A stretch of DNA of 64,000 nucleotides from Pseudomonadota bacterium (GCA_021821195.1 JAKACT010000001.1:682001-746000); one strand, 5' to 3'. Shown: positions 16,592 through 26,007, numbered from the stretch's first letter. Made by a program: numbers and translations. Notes: generated from the sequence alone by a model not told the origin.

Positions 16592-17089
16592 TCAGGCGGC
16601 GTCGGCGCCCGCGCAGCGCGCGCACAGGCCGTGTACTTCCAGCGTCTGCGCCTGCGGCGCGAAGCCCAGCGCACGCGCCGCCGCATCCAGCGTGGCCACG
16701 ATGCTGGCGTCTTCCAGCTCGGTAGCCGAATGGCAGCGGTTGCAGATCAGGAACGGCACCGAGTGCTGCGCGGCGTTGGGGTGGTGGCAGGCCACGAAGG
16801 CGTTGATCGACTCCAGCTTGTGGATGAAGCCGTTGGCCAACAGGAAATCCAGCGCGCGATAGACGGTGGGCGGCGCCACGTTGGCGCCGTCCTCGCCGGC
16901 GCGGAACCGGTCCAGCAGATCGTAGGCCTTGATCGGTTGCCCGGCCTGCGCGATCAGCGCCAGCACGCGGGCGCGCTGCGGGGTCAGCCGCAGCCCGCGT
17001 TCGCCGCAGGCGCGCTCCACCGCGGCCACGAACGCGTCGGCGTCGTCGACATGATGGTGTGGATCGGTGCATGCATGTGGATGGCCCAT
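16592..17089 (-). CDS. zur: Zinc uptake regulator, Fur family
   Basis: This 165-residue Fur-family repressor starts MGHPHACTDPHHHVDDADAF. Its winged helix spans about residues 25-90 (TPQRARVLALIAQAGQPIKAYDLL, PTVYRALDFLLANGFIHKLE). The dimerisation domain carries AFVACHHPNAAQHSVPFLICNRCHSATEL, with CxxC, and a second CxxC in HGLCARCAG, the structural zinc site. The His-rich N-terminus, the HxxxQHS sensor region and the zinc-type receptor neighbour favour Zur over Fur. It would repress the receptor and the MerC-like gene when zinc is adequate. Confidence 0.9.
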   Translation of the reverse strand: MGHPHACTDPHHHVDDADAFVAAVERACGERGLRLTPQRARVLALIAQAGQPIKAYDLLDRFRAGEDGANVAPPTVYRALDFLLANGFIHKLESINAFVACHHPNAAQHSVPFLICNRCHSATELEDASIVATLDAAARALGFAPQAQTLEVHGLCARCAGADAA

Positions 17090-17172
17090 CCCCGGATGAT
17101 GCGGGCTGGACTGCCGCAGCTCAAGCCGCCACGTCCCACACCCTCAGCGGCGCGGTGCGAAGCCGCCCGTGT

Positions 17173-18570
17173 TCAGGCGATCCGGGCGAGGGCCGCGTCG
17201 ATCCGCGCCAGCGCTTCCTCGCGCCCGCACAGGTAGACGGTCCAGCCGATGTCCGGGCTGACCTGGGTACCGGTGATGGCCACCCGCATCGGCTGCGCGA
17301 CCTTGCCCATGCCGATGCCCTGCGCGTCCGCGGTCGCCTTGAGCGCCTCGCCGATGGCCTCCGGCGTCCACGTCGGCAGCGCGGCGATGCGCGCGCGCGC
17401 GTCCTGCAGCGGGCCGCGCGCTTCCGGCTTGAGGTGCTTGGCGACGGCGGCTTCGTCGTAGGCCGTCAGCGGCAGGAACCACACCGCCGATTTCTCCGCG
17501 ATCTCCTTCAGCGTTTGCGCGCGCTCGCGCAGCGCCACCACGAGGTCGGCCGGCTTCGGACCCTTGCTCAAGTCGTAACCAGCCTGCTGCAGATGCCAGA
17601 CGAGGTGCTTGGCGACGGCTTCGGGATCGTCGGCCTTCAGGTACTGCTGGTTGAGCCAGCCCAGCTTGGCCATGTCCAACCGCGCGGCCTTGGCGTTGAC
17701 GTCGGCCAGGTCGAACAGCGACTGCATTTCCGCGACGCTGAAGACTTCCTGGTCGCCATGCGACCAGCCCAGCCGCACGAGGTAGTTCAGCAGCGCGTGC
17801 GGCAGGTAGCCGGCATCGCGGTACTGCATCACGTCGGCCGCGCCGGTGCGCTTGGACAGCTTGGCGCCCTGCTCGTCCAGGATCATCGGCAGGTGCGCGA
17901 AGTGCGGGACCGGTGCGCCCAGCGCCTGGTAGATGTTGACCTGGCGCGGGGTGTTGTTGACGTGGTCGTCGCCGCGCACCACGTCGGTGATGCGCATGTC
18001 GATGTCGTCCACCACCACCGCGAAGTTGTAGGTGGCGTAGCCGTCGCTGCGGAAGATCACCAGGTCGTCGAGCTCGCTGTTGGCGATCTCGATGCGCCCC
18101 TTGACCTTGTCGTCCCAGGCCACCACGCCATCGTGCGGGTTGCGGAAGCGGATCACGCGGTTGGGGTCGTCGCGCCAGCCGGCGTTGGCATCGCGATAGG
18201 CGCCGTTGTAGCGCGGCTTCTCGCCCGCGGCCATGGCCGCCTCGCGCATCGCCTCGAGTTCCTCCTTGGTCTCGTAGGCGTAGTAGGCGTGGCCGGACGC
18301 GACCAGCTGCTCGGCCACTTCCCGGTAGCGATCAAGGCGATGGGTCTGGTAGACCGGGCCCTCGTCGTAATCCAGGCCCAGCCAGTCCATCGCCTGCAGG
18401 ATGGCGTCGATGGCCGCCTGCGTGCTGCGCTCGCGGTCGGTGTCCTCGATACGCAGGATGAACTGCCCGCCCTTGCTGCGCGCCTCCAGCCAGCAGTACA
18501 GCGCGGTGCGGGCGCCGCCAATGTGCAGGTAGCCGGTGGGGGACGGGGCGAAGCGGGTGCGGACGGTCAT
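17173..18570 (-). CDS. gltX: Glutamate--tRNA ligase
   Basis: The 465-residue class I aminoacyl-tRNA synthetase starts [24 protein letters not shown], so the HIGH-type motif HIGG is at about residue 16. The KMSKS-type motif is KLSKRTG near residue 240. The anticodon-binding helical domain fills the C-terminal 150 residues. Length matches bacterial GltX (about 465-470). The zinc-binding cysteines found in some GltX proteins are not seen. The ATG at 18570 gives the canonical N-terminus. It is transcribed alone, divergent from lpxH. Confidence 0.97.
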   Translation of the reverse strand: MTVRTRFAPSPTGYLHIGGARTALYCWLEARSKGGQFILRIEDTDRERSTQAAIDAILQAMDWLGLDYDEGPVYQTHRLDRYREVAEQLVASGHAYYAYETKEELEAMREAAMAAGEKPRYNGAYRDANAGWRDDPNRVIRFRNPHDGVVAWDDKVKGRIEIANSELDDLVIFRSDGYATYNFAVVVDDIDMRITDVVRGDDHVNNTPRQVNIYQALGAPVPHFAHLPMILDEQGAKLSKRTGAADVMQYRDAGYLPHALLNYLVRLGWSHGDQEVFSVAEMQSLFDLADVNAKAARLDMAKLGWLNQQYLKADDPEAVAKHLVWHLQQAGYDLSKGPKPADLVVALRERAQTLKEIAEKSAVWFLPLTAYDEAAVAKHLKPEARGPLQDARARIAALPTWTPEAIGEALKATADAQGIGMGKVAQPMRVAITGTQVSPDIGWTVYLCGREEALARIDAALARIA

Positions 18571-18738
18571 GGGGCGGCAGGAGTCTAGCGGAATCGCGCA
18601 TTTTAGCTTGTCCTTCCGCCATTCCCCGAAAGGAGAAGTGCCGGGCAAGGACACACTCGGCACAGCCCGTCCTCACCCCCGGCCGTCCGGGTCCCCAGTG
18701 GAAGGACGCAAGCGCGCACCCGGCCATGGCGAGGGACT

Positions 18739-18744
18739 TACAAT
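18739..18744 (+). promoter_or_regulatory. Probable -10 box of lpxH, leaderless arrangement
   Basis: TACAAT ends 6 nt before the lpxH ATG, leaving no space for a Shine-Dalgarno sequence in the transcript. The hexamer matches the TATAAT consensus at five of six positions. Confidence 0.5.
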
Positions 18745-18750
18745 TTCCGC

Positions 18751-19473
18751 ATGAGCACCCTGTTCGTCTCCGACCTGCACCTCGACCCGGAACGCCCGGA
18801 GATCACCGCGCTGTTCGGCCGCTTCCTCGACGGCGAGGCGCGCGGCGCCGACGCGCTGTACATCCTCGGCGACCTGTTCGAGGCTTGGGTGGGCGACGAC
18901 GACCCCTCCGAGGCCGGCGCCTTCGTGGCCGAACGCCTGCGCGCGCTGGTCGAGGCCGGCGTGCCGGCATGCTTCATCCGCGGCAACCGCGATTTCCTGC
19001 TGGGCGATGCCTACGCCGCACGCTGCGGCATGACCCTGCTGGACGACCCCACCGTGGTCGACCTGCATGGCACGCCCACCCTGCTGCTGCACGGCGACCT
19101 GCTGTGCACCGACGATACCGCCTACCAGCAGTTCCGTGCGCAGACGCGCGATCCGCAGTGGCAGGCGCAGTTCCTTGCACAGCCGCTGGCGGCGCGGCTG
19201 GCGTTCGCCGCGCAGGCGCGCGCGGCCAGCCAGGCCCGCTACGGCGAGCTGGTGGCGAAGGGCATGGCGGAAACCGTCGGCGACGTGGCGCCGGCCACCG
19301 TGCAGGCGTGGTTCCAGCGCTTCGGCGTCCGTCGGATGATCCATGGGCATACCCATCGCCCGGCGATCCACGACGAAGCCCACGGCCGCACCCGCATCGT
19401 GCTGGGCGACTGGTACGAACAAGGCTCGGTGCTGCGCGTCAGTGCGGACGGATGCGACCTCGCCCGCCTGTAG
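18751..19473 (+). CDS. lpxH: UDP-2,3-diacylglucosamine diphosphatase
   Basis: The 240-residue calcineurin-like phosphoesterase has all the expected metal motifs in order: SDLHLD (residue 7), [11 protein letters not shown] (about 40), GNRDFLLG (about 77), LLHGDLLC (about 113) and HGHTHRP (about 195). LpxH hydrolyses UDP-2,3-diacylglucosamine to lipid X in lipid A synthesis at the inner membrane surface. Length matches the family (240). It is convergent with a lipoprotein gene, with only 4 bp between the stops. Confidence 0.96.
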   Translation: MSTLFVSDLHLDPERPEITALFGRFLDGEARGADALYILGDLFEAWVGDDDPSEAGAFVAERLRALVEAGVPACFIRGNRDFLLGDAYAARCGMTLLDDPTVVDLHGTPTLLLHGDLLCTDDTAYQQFRAQTRDPQWQAQFLAQPLAARLAFAAQARAASQARYGELVAKGMAETVGDVAPATVQAWFQRFGVRRMIHGHTHRPAIHDEAHGRTRIVLGDWYEQGSVLRVSADGCDLARL

Positions 19474-19477
19474 CGAC

Positions 19478-19933
19478 TCACTTCGCCGCTTCCCCGCAAC
19501 CGCCGAAATCGATGTCGCCGAAGCGGAACCTCGCCGCCAGCGGGTAGTTGTTGCCGGACATGCCGTCGCTGCACTCGTCCTCGATGACGGTCAGCACGAA
19601 CGGGCGGCCACCGTGGCTGCCCGCGATCTCCACGCCACCCGGGATGGCGCGACGCCGCCCCTGCAAGACCAGCCCGGCGGGATCGTCCGGGGTGCTGTAG
19701 GTCAGCTTGTCGCCCTCGACCCTGGCGTTCCAGAACGGCTCATTGCCGAACACGCGGAACACCTGCAGCGGCGGAGCCGCGTCGCCGGACGCCCGCTTTC
19801 CCATCGCCGCCGATCCCGGGGCAGCCGGAGCAGGGCCGACCGCGCTGATGCCCGGTGCAGGCGTGAGGTCGGACGGCTGCGGGGCGCTGCATGCCGCCAG
19901 CAGCAGCGACAGGACGGCAATGACAGGCTTCAT
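19478..19933 (-). CDS. COG3650-type lipoprotein of unknown function
   Basis: The 151-residue precursor has a lipoprotein signal (MKPVIAVLSLLLAAC, lipobox Cys at residue 15) and then a Pro/Ala-rich linker. The conserved domain starts at FRVFGNEPFWNARVEG and contains a Cys pair in DECSDGMSGNNYPL and FGGCGEAAK, probably a disulfide. The pattern GNEPFW...C.DGMSG..YP...GC is that of COG3650 proteins, sometimes paired with META-domain proteins and linked to envelope stress. No enzymatic function is known to me. The start was chosen by the signal peptide. Confidence 0.85.
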   Translation of the reverse strand: MKPVIAVLSLLLAACSAPQPSDLTPAPGISAVGPAPAAPGSAAMGKRASGDAAPPLQVFRVFGNEPFWNARVEGDKLTYSTPDDPAGLVLQGRRRAIPGGVEIAGSHGGRPFVLTVIEDECSDGMSGNNYPLAARFRFGDIDFGGCGEAAK

Positions 19934-19997
19934 GGCGGGCCTCCGCAGGACGGGTGGCCAGTGTGCCGCAACCGCCGCCACGGCGCGGCATCGGGGA

Positions 19998-20816
19998 TCA
20001 GTCCGCCTCTGCCAGCAGGCTTTCCAGTTCCTCGGGATCGAACCCCGCCTGCAGCCGCGCCTCGGTGTTGAACGGCTTGTGCAGCACGCCGCTGGCGTAT
20101 TCGCGCAGCAGCTCGCGGAAGCGTGCGCGCGGCTCCACGCCGGCGCGATCGCAGTGCCAGCGGTACCAGCGCGACCCTGCGGCGACGTGCGCCACTTCCT
20201 CGCGCAGGATGGTTTCCAGAATCTCCACCGTGGCCTCATCGCCCAGCGAGCGCAGCTTCACGATCATCCCGGGCGTGACGTCCAGACCGCGTGCCTCCAG
20301 CACGCGCGGCACCAGCGCCATGCGGGCCAGTCCATCGTGCGCGGTCTTCTCCGCCATCTCCCACAGGCCGTTGTGGGCATCGAAATCGCCATAGTCGCGA
20401 CCGAAGTCGCGCAGGCGCGCGCGCAGCAGGTTGAAGTGGCGCGCTTCGTCGTTCGCCACCGCCACCCAATCGGCGTAGAACGCGGGCGGCATGCCGCGGA
20501 AGCGATACACCGCATCCCAGGCCAGGTCCATCGCATTGAACTCGATGTGTGCCACCGCGTGGATGAAAGCGGCGCGTCCCTCGTCACTGCCGAAGCCGCG
20601 GCGCGGCAGGTCGCGCGGATGCACCAGCGTCGGGCGCGCGGGCCGCCCCGGCATGCGGATCGGTTCGGGTGGCGGGGCTTCGTCATCGACCACCAGCTCG
20701 CCGCGCGCGAACGCTGCGGCCATCGCCAGCGTCAGCGCGGGCTTGTCGTCTGGACTAGCGGCGTCGAGGCAGGCGCGGGCGGCGGTGAAGAGGCTTTTCG
20801 TCACGATTGCGACCAT
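19998..20816 (-). CDS. DUF455 ferritin-like protein
   Basis: The 272-residue protein has a helical ferritin-like di-iron pattern: HIEFNAMDLAWDA (residues about 90-102), then NDEARHFNLL, then REEVAHVAAG, giving the E...ExxH pairs. LVHPRDLPRRGFGSDEGRAAF precedes the domain and is typical of DUF455. Relatives such as MiaE use the fold for oxygen-dependent hydroxylation, but the DUF455 substrate is unknown to me. The start is uncertain: the ATG at 20816 has little Shine-Dalgarno, and an inverted-repeat element begins only 6 bp upstream of it, where it could fold over the initiation site. Confidence 0.88.
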   Translation of the reverse strand: MVAIVTKSLFTAARACLDAASPDDKPALTLAMAAAFARGELVVDDEAPPPEPIRMPGRPARPTLVHPRDLPRRGFGSDEGRAAFIHAVAHIEFNAMDLAWDAVYRFRGMPPAFYADWVAVANDEARHFNLLRARLRDFGRDYGDFDAHNGLWEMAEKTAHDGLARMALVPRVLEARGLDVTPGMIVKLRSLGDEATVEILETILREEVAHVAAGSRWYRWHCDRAGVEPRARFRELLREYASGVLHKPFNTEARLQAGFDPEELESLLAEAD

Positions 20817-20822
20817 CTCACA

Positions 20823-20895
20823 AGGCGAGTGCCGGGATGCGTTTCAACCAAGCGAATCACGTGGAGCGACTTGAAACGCATGCCGGCACTCGCCT
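20823..20895. repeat. Conserved-loop inverted-repeat element, copy 1
   Basis: Arms 20823-20847 and 20871-20895 are complementary at 24 of 25 positions around a 23-nt loop (20848-20870) containing GCGAATCACGTGGAGCG. The loop is the exact reverse complement of the loop in copy 2, whose arms are unrelated in sequence. It lies directly upstream of the DUF455 start. Confidence 0.85.
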
Positions 20896-20934
20896 GCGGG
20901 AAATGCACGCTTGCGGGGAACCACGTCGTGTCGC

Positions 20935-21005
20935 GGCTGCGTAGGCCCGGCCTCGCAAGTCGCTCCACGTGATTCGCTTGGTTGCGAGGCCGGGCCTACG
21001 CAGCC
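20935..21005. repeat. Conserved-loop inverted-repeat element, copy 2
   Basis: Arms 20935-20958 and 20982-21005 are perfectly complementary over 24 bp. The 23-nt loop (20959-20981) is the reverse complement of the copy 1 loop. The arms contain GTAGGCCCGG, reminiscent of GTAG-type REP palindromes. It sits 20 bp beyond the purF stop and may also terminate purF transcription. Confidence 0.85.
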
Positions 21006-21025
21006 CCACACACCATCGCGCCCGA

Positions 21026-22495
21026 TCAGGAAGCTCGCCGCTGCTTCTTCGCCTCATCCGAACGCTGCTGCTGGATGCGCTCGAAATAATCGGCATCGAT
21101 GCCGGTGATGTATTCACCGTTGAAGCACGAACTGTCGAACCTGCGGCCGGGGAATTTCGGCCCGGCCACCGCGGCTTCAAGGTCGGCCAGATCCTGATAG
21201 ACCAGCCAGTCGCAGCCCAGCAGCTGCTCGATTTCCTTTTCGCTGCGGCCGTGCGCCACCAGCTCCTCGCGCGACGGCATGTCGATGCCGTACACATTGG
21301 GATGACGGACCGGCGGCGCGGCGGAGGCCAGGTAGACCTTCTTCGCGCCGGCGTCGCGTGCCATCTGCACGATCTGCTGGCTGGTGGTGCCGCGGACGAT
21401 GGAATCGTCCACCAGCAGCACCACCCGGTTGCGGAATTCCAGCGGGATCGGATTGAGCTTGCGCTTGACCGACTTCGCCCGCTCGCCCTGCCCCGGCATG
21501 ATGAAGGTGCGGCCGACGTAACGGTTCTTGATGAAGCCCTCGCGGTACTTCACGCCCAGCGTGTTGGCGATCTCCAGCGCCGAATCGCGGCTGGTGTCTG
21601 GGATCGGGATGACCACGTCGATGTCGTGGTCCGGCCGCTCGCGCAGGATCTTCTCGCCCAGCGTCACGCCCATGCGCATGCGCGCCTTGTGGACCGAGAT
21701 CTCCTCGATCATCGAATCGGGGCGGGCGAAATATACGTATTCGAAGATGCAGGTGGCATGCGGCGCGGCGGGCGCGCATTCGCGTGCGAACAGCTCGCCA
21801 TTGTTGGTGATGATGATGCCCTCGCCCGGTGCGACGTCGCGCAAGCGCTCGAAGCCCAGCACGTCCAGCGCCACCGACTCCGAGGCGACGATGAATTCAT
21901 CGCCAGCCGCGCCGCTGCGCTTGCCCAGCACCAGCGGGCGGATCCCGTGCGGGTCGCGGAACGCCACCAGCCCCAGCCCCAGCACCGTGCAGACCACCGC
22001 GTAACCGCCCTTCACCCGCCGGTTCACGCCTTCCAGCGCGGCGAACACCGCGTCCGGCGTCAGCGCGCGCTGGGTGTCCAGCTCGTGCGCAAACACGTTG
22101 AGCAGCACTTCCGAGTCGGAGCCGGTGTTGACGTTGCGGCGATCCTGTTCGAACACCTCGCGGCGCAGCGCCTCGGTGTTGATCAGGTTGCCGTTGTGCG
22201 CCAGCGCGATGCCGAACGGCGAGTTGACGTAGAACGGCTGCGCCTCGTCGCTGCCCTCGCTGCCCGCGGTGGGGTAGCGGCAGTGGGCGATGCCGACCTG
22301 GCCTTCCAGCAGCGCCATCGACTTGGCGTCGAACACGTCGCGCACCAGCCCGTTGCCCTTGTGCACGCGCAGGTGCGAGCCGTGCACGGTGGCGATGCCG
22401 GCCGCGTCCTGGCCGCGGTGCTGCAGCATGGTCAGCCCGTCATACAACAACCCGGCCACTTCGCTGTGGCCGACGATACCCACGATGCCGCACAT
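21026..22495 (-). CDS. purF: Amidophosphoribosyltransferase
   Basis: The 489-residue enzyme catalyses the first committed step of purine synthesis, converting PRPP and glutamine to 5-phosphoribosylamine. The N-terminal nucleophile glutamine amidotransferase domain starts MCGIVGIVG, with catalytic Cys2 after Met removal. It has [13 protein letters not shown]-type residues early, and the PRPP-binding [19 protein letters not shown] near residue 365. The length and the absence of a propeptide fit the E. coli type. The SPOR-domain gene lies 26 bp upstream in the same operon. The usual cvpA between them is missing. Confidence 0.97.
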   Translation of the reverse strand: MCGIVGIVGHSEVAGLLYDGLTMLQHRGQDAAGIATVHGSHLRVHKGNGLVRDVFDAKSMALLEGQVGIAHCRYPTAGSEGSDEAQPFYVNSPFGIALAHNGNLINTEALRREVFEQDRRNVNTGSDSEVLLNVFAHELDTQRALTPDAVFAALEGVNRRVKGGYAVVCTVLGLGLVAFRDPHGIRPLVLGKRSGAAGDEFIVASESVALDVLGFERLRDVAPGEGIIITNNGELFARECAPAAPHATCIFEYVYFARPDSMIEEISVHKARMRMGVTLGEKILRERPDHDIDVVIPIPDTSRDSALEIANTLGVKYREGFIKNRYVGRTFIMPGQGERAKSVKRKLNPIPLEFRNRVVLLVDDSIVRGTTSQQIVQMARDAGAKKVYLASAAPPVRHPNVYGIDMPSREELVAHGRSEKEIEQLLGCDWLVYQDLADLEAAVAGPKFPGRRFDSSCFNGEYITGIDADYFERIQQQRSDEAKKQRRAS

Positions 22496-22521
22496 GCTTG
22501 GGACTTCCTGTTGGAGTTGGA

Positions 22522-23472
22522 TCAGGGGTGCGGACGGACCATGCCGTCCTTGCCCGCCGCCTTGAGTTTGGCCTTCAGCGCATCGGCCTCGGCGCGGGTC
22601 ATCACCGGCCCCACCCGCACCCGCGTGAGCGTGCCGTTCGGGCCGGGCACGGAATCGGTGAACGCATTGAAACCGGCCTTGCGCAGCGCATCGCGCTGGG
22701 CCAGCGCGTCCGGCGCCGAGGCGAACGCGCCGATCTGCACCACGAAACCGGTGCCGGCGGGATTGGCCGGCTTCGCCGACAGCGGCTCGGGCTTGGCCAC
22801 AGGCGCGGCGACCGGCTTGGCCGGCGCGGTCTTGACCGGTTCGGCCTTGGGCAGCGGCTTGGCTTCGATCTTCGGTTCCGCCGGTGCCGGCTTGGTCACC
22901 GCCGGTGCGGCGGGCGCGGCAGGAGTTGCGGTGGCCGTGGCATCCAGCGCCACCACCTTGGCGTCCACGTCGCTGCGCACCTGGCCGGCGCGCAAGCGCG
23001 CGGATTCGGCGGTGGCGCGGTCGGCGAACGGCCCGATGCGCACGCGCTGGGCTTGGCGATCGCCCAGCGCCACCGCCTCGCGATAGCCCGGCAGGCCAGC
23101 CGCGGCCAGCGCCGCAATCACCTTGTCCGCATCGCCCACGCTGGCGTAGCTGCCGAAACTGACGGCGAAGTCGCCGGCCGCGACCGCTGCCAATGGCGCC
23201 GCTTCCGGTGCGGGCGCCCCGGGAGCGGCGGGCATCGCATCGGGCATGCCGGAAACGCTGCCCGCGGGTGCAGCCGTAGGGGCGACCAGCGGCAGGTCCT
23301 GGGTCACGGTGCCGTCGGGCGCCTTCGGCTCGGGCGGCACGCGCAAGGACACATCGGAGACGCCACTGTCGGGCGCGGGCCCCTTGACCAGCAGCGGCAG
23401 GAAGATGACGGCCAGCGCGACCAGCACGGCGGCGCCGACCAAGCGCTGTTTCAGCGACGTATCCATCGGCAT
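22522..23472 (-). CDS. SPOR-domain membrane protein (DedD-like) with two SPOR-like repeats
   Basis: The 316-residue protein has a short cytoplasmic start, one transmembrane helix (about residues 12-30, [19 protein letters not shown]), a Pro/Ala-rich periplasmic linker and a C-terminal SPOR domain ([21 protein letters not shown]... to the end). A second SPOR-like unit appears in the middle ([25 protein letters not shown], through [16 protein letters not shown]). Lys/Pro/Ala-rich sequence separates the two. SPOR domains bind denuded septal peptidoglycan, so a division-site role like DedD is likely. An internal ATG at 23466 is an equally good start. It is transcribed with purF. Confidence 0.88.
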   Translation of the reverse strand: MPMDTSLKQRLVGAAVLVALAVIFLPLLVKGPAPDSGVSDVSLRVPPEPKAPDGTVTQDLPLVAPTAAPAGSVSGMPDAMPAAPGAPAPEAAPLAAVAAGDFAVSFGSYASVGDADKVIAALAAAGLPGYREAVALGDRQAQRVRIGPFADRATAESARLRAGQVRSDVDAKVVALDATATATPAAPAAPAVTKPAPAEPKIEAKPLPKAEPVKTAPAKPVAAPVAKPEPLSAKPANPAGTGFVVQIGAFASAPDALAQRDALRKAGFNAFTDSVPGPNGTLTRVRVGPVMTRAEADALKAKLKAAGKDGMVRPHP

Positions 23473-23503
23473 TCCGTGGGGCCAGGGCGCGGTGGGAGGA
23501 CGG

Positions 23504-23531
23504 ATTATACCGGCATGCCGGCGGCGGTCAG
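23504..23531 (-). promoter_or_regulatory. Promoter of the SPOR-purF unit inside the folC end
   Basis: On the minus strand a perfect TATAAT (23504-23509) is preceded after 16 bp by CTGACC (23526-23531), four of six matches to TTGACA. It overlaps the folC stop codon and gives a leader of about 25 nt, so purF need not depend on folC transcription. Confidence 0.55.
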
Positions 23532-24799
23532 TCCGCGGCGTTCAGGTAGTGCAGCGCTTCCGAGGCGGCATGGAACGACCCGAACGCGAGCACGCGGCCA
23601 TCCGGCGCAGCCTGTCCCAGCGCGGCCGCCAGCGCGCCCGCCACGTCGGCGTGATGCGCCCCCGCAGCAGCAGCCGTACCCGCCAGCCGCTGCGCCAGCG
23701 CCGCCGCATCGCTGCCGCGCGGGCCGGCAGCCAGCGAACCGGCCAGCAGCCAGCCGTCTACCTCATGGGCCAGCGCGGCCACCACGCCAGCGGCGTCCTT
23801 GTCGGCCAGCGCCGCGTACACGGCCAGGGTGCGCCGCTTCGGCTGGGTACGCAGCCAGTCGGCCAGCGCGGCGGCAGCCTGCGGGTTGTGGCCCACGTCG
23901 ACGATGATTTCCACGCCATCGCGCTCGAACCGCTGCAGCCGCCCCGCCACCGCGGCATTGGCCACGCCGCGCGCCAGCGCTGCGTCCTCCAGCGGCAGGT
24001 CCAGCGCCCGCAGCGCGGCGATCGCGCAGGCGGCGTTGCGCAGCTGCACCGGCGCGCCCTGCGCCTGCATCGGCAGCGGCAGCACGATCTCGTAACCGAC
24101 CTCGCGCCAGCGCCAGTGGCCGCCATCGACCGGCTCGGCGAAGAAGTCGTTGGCGATCCGCCAGGCCGGCGCGCCGATGGCATAGGCATGGCGCAGCACG
24201 CTGGCCGGCGGGTCGTCGTCGCCCAGCACCAGCGGCTTGAACGGACGCGCGATGCCGGCCTTCTCGAAGCCGATCGCCTCGATGTCGCCACCCAGCCAGT
24301 CCTGATGATCCAGACCTACCGTGGTCAAGATGGCAGCGTCGGCATCGACGATGTTGACCGCATCCAGCCGCCCGCCCAGCCCTACTTCCAGCACGACCAA
24401 GTCCAGCCCGGCGCGCGCGAACAGCCACAGCGCGCACAACGTGCCGTATTCGAAATAGGTCAGCGGCGTCTCGCTGCGCGCGGCTTCGACCGCCTCGAAG
24501 CCTTCGATCAGTGCGTCGTCGTCGACATCGTGGCCGTCGATGCGCACGCGCTCGTTGTAGCGCAGCAGGTGTGGCGACGTGTAGGCGCCGACGCGCAGCC
24601 CCTGCGCGCGCGCGATGGCCTCCACGAACGCCACCGTCGAACCCTTGCCGTTGGTGCCGGCCACGGTGACGACGTGCGGGGCTGGCTTGCCCAGCCCCAT
24701 CCGCGCGGCGACATCGCGCACGCGCTCCAGGCCCATGGCGATGGCATTCGGATGCTGGCGCTCGATAAAGGCGAGCCAGTCGGGAAGCGTGCTTGGCAT
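23528..24799 (-). CDS. folC: Bifunctional dihydrofolate/folylpolyglutamate synthase
   Basis: The 423-residue Mur-ligase-family enzyme adds glutamate to dihydropteroate and to folates. The P-loop is VTVAGTNGKGSTVAF (residues about 44-58), followed by TSPHLLRYNERVRIDG. The Mg site region is EVGLGGRLDAVNIVDADAAILTTVGLDH, and the C-terminal domain includes VDVGHNPQAAAALADWL. Length and motifs are standard. It lies upstream of the SPOR and purF genes, the usual Xanthomonas-like neighbourhood. Confidence 0.96.
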   Translation of the reverse strand: MPSTLPDWLAFIERQHPNAIAMGLERVRDVAARMGLGKPAPHVVTVAGTNGKGSTVAFVEAIARAQGLRVGAYTSPHLLRYNERVRIDGHDVDDDALIEGFEAVEAARSETPLTYFEYGTLCALWLFARAGLDLVVLEVGLGGRLDAVNIVDADAAILTTVGLDHQDWLGGDIEAIGFEKAGIARPFKPLVLGDDDPPASVLRHAYAIGAPAWRIANDFFAEPVDGGHWRWREVGYEIVLPLPMQAQGAPVQLRNAACAIAALRALDLPLEDAALARGVANAAVAGRLQRFERDGVEIIVDVGHNPQAAAALADWLRTQPKRRTLAVYAALADKDAAGVVAALAHEVDGWLLAGSLAAGPRGSDAAALAQRLAGTAAAAGAHHADVAGALAAALGQAAPDGRVLAFGSFHAASEALHYLNAAD

Positions 24800-24842
24800 G
24801 GCGATATTGTAGGAGAGCGCCGAGGCGCCAGCCGCCCTGCGC

Positions 24843-25493
24843 TTACAGCGCGCGGTGCTTCGCCTCGCCGAAGAACGGGGTGTGGTGGGCGCAGTCGTTC
24901 AGGCGCACCACTTCCAGCGAATCCACGCCAGGGCCTTCGAGCAGGTTCAGCGTGGTGGGGGCCTGGCGGAAGCTCCACAGCTTGGTCAGCGGCAGGCCGA
25001 GGACACGCGCCAGCAGCACGCGGTTGACCGCATCGTGGGCGACCACCAGCAGGGTGTCTTCGGCGCCCAACCCCTCACAGGCCCGCGCCAGCGCCGGCCA
25101 GGCGCGGTCCAGCACCATCTGCAGCGATTCGCCACCGGCGCCGGGCATCAGCACCGTGTCCGGGGCCTCGCGCCAGGCGCGCAGGCGCTCGGGATCGCGC
25201 TCGGCGATCTCGCTGGCCAGCAGGCCTTCCCATTCGCCGTGGGCGATTTCCAGGAAGCCATCGTCGAAGCCCAGCCGCGAGGCCCGCGCCACGCCCAGCG
25301 CCAACTGCGCGGTACGGGTGGCGCGTGCCAGCGGCGAGGCCACGGCGCGGTCGATGCGCAGCGACATCAGCCGTTCGCCCAGCGCGGTGGCCTGGGCGAT
25401 GCCGAGGTCGGACAGGGGGATGTCGACCTGGCCTTGGTAGCGGCCTTCGGCGTTCCACGGCGTTTCGCCGTGGCGGGCAAGCAGGATCTTCAT
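24843..25493 (-). CDS. Histidine phosphatase family protein (phosphoglycerate mutase-like)
   Basis: The 216-residue protein starts MKILLARHGETPWN, so the RHG motif with catalytic His is at residues 7-9. It continues with ASPLARATRTAQLAL, HGEWEG and VVAHDAVNRVLLARVLG, the second catalytic His. It lacks the insertions of true dPGM enzymes, so it is more like cobalamin-phosphatase or general phosphatase branches. No cobalamin genes are adjacent. The substrate cannot be assigned. The start at 25493 leaves the canonical N-terminus. Confidence 0.9.
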   Translation of the reverse strand: MKILLARHGETPWNAEGRYQGQVDIPLSDLGIAQATALGERLMSLRIDRAVASPLARATRTAQLALGVARASRLGFDDGFLEIAHGEWEGLLASEIAERDPERLRAWREAPDTVLMPGAGGESLQMVLDRAWPALARACEGLGAEDTLLVVAHDAVNRVLLARVLGLPLTKLWSFRQAPTTLNLLEGPGVDSLEVVRLNDCAHHTPFFGEAKHRAL

Positions 25494-25596
25494 GCGCGGC
25501 GGACCCACCGTTTGTGCAGCGCACAATCCTAGCAGGTTGCACGCGGTTTACATCGGCCGCGGTAGGCTTGGGTTTCCGCAGACAGGAGTCCGGGAC

Positions 25597-25992
25597 ATGC
25601 AGGCCAAGGGCGAGTTCGAAGTCACCCGCATACCGCAGGAAGAGCTGGAGATCGGCGAGGGCGCGACCATCGGCCACTCCCGCTTCGACAAGCGTTTCCA
25701 CGGCCCGCTGGAAGCCGTCAGCGTTGTGCACATGCTGGCGCTGATGTCGCCCGTGCAGGGCTCCGGCGCCTACGTGGCGATCGAGCGCATCGAGGGCACG
25801 CTGGACGGCCGCCGCGGCAGCTTCTTCGTCCAGCACAACGGCACCATGGATCGCGGCAAGCCCTCGCTCGACATCACCGTGATCCCCGACTCCGGCACCG
25901 GCGCACTGGAAGGCCTGCACGGGCGCATCGGCATCGACATCACCGACGGCAAGCACTCCTACACGTTCGATTACGACTTCCGCGACGCGTGA
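25597..25992 (+). CDS. DUF3224 domain protein
   Basis: The 131-residue soluble protein is a small beta-barrel-like protein with repeated short strands (FEVTRIPQEEL, RFDKRFHGPLEAVSVVHML, GSGAYVAIERIEGTLDGRRGSFFVQHNGTMDRG, LHGRIGIDITDGKHSYTFDYDF). The GSFVLQH.G...G pattern and length match DUF3224. Its function is unknown; the fold resembles allene oxide cyclase-like or lipocalin-like barrels. AGGAG lies 8 nt before the ATG at 25597. It is followed by a strong bidirectional hairpin. Confidence 0.85.
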   Translation: MQAKGEFEVTRIPQEELEIGEGATIGHSRFDKRFHGPLEAVSVVHMLALMSPVQGSGAYVAIERIEGTLDGRRGSFFVQHNGTMDRGKPSLDITVIPDSGTGALEGLHGRIGIDITDGKHSYTFDYDFRDA

Positions 25993-26007
25993 GATCCGCG
26001 CAAAGGA

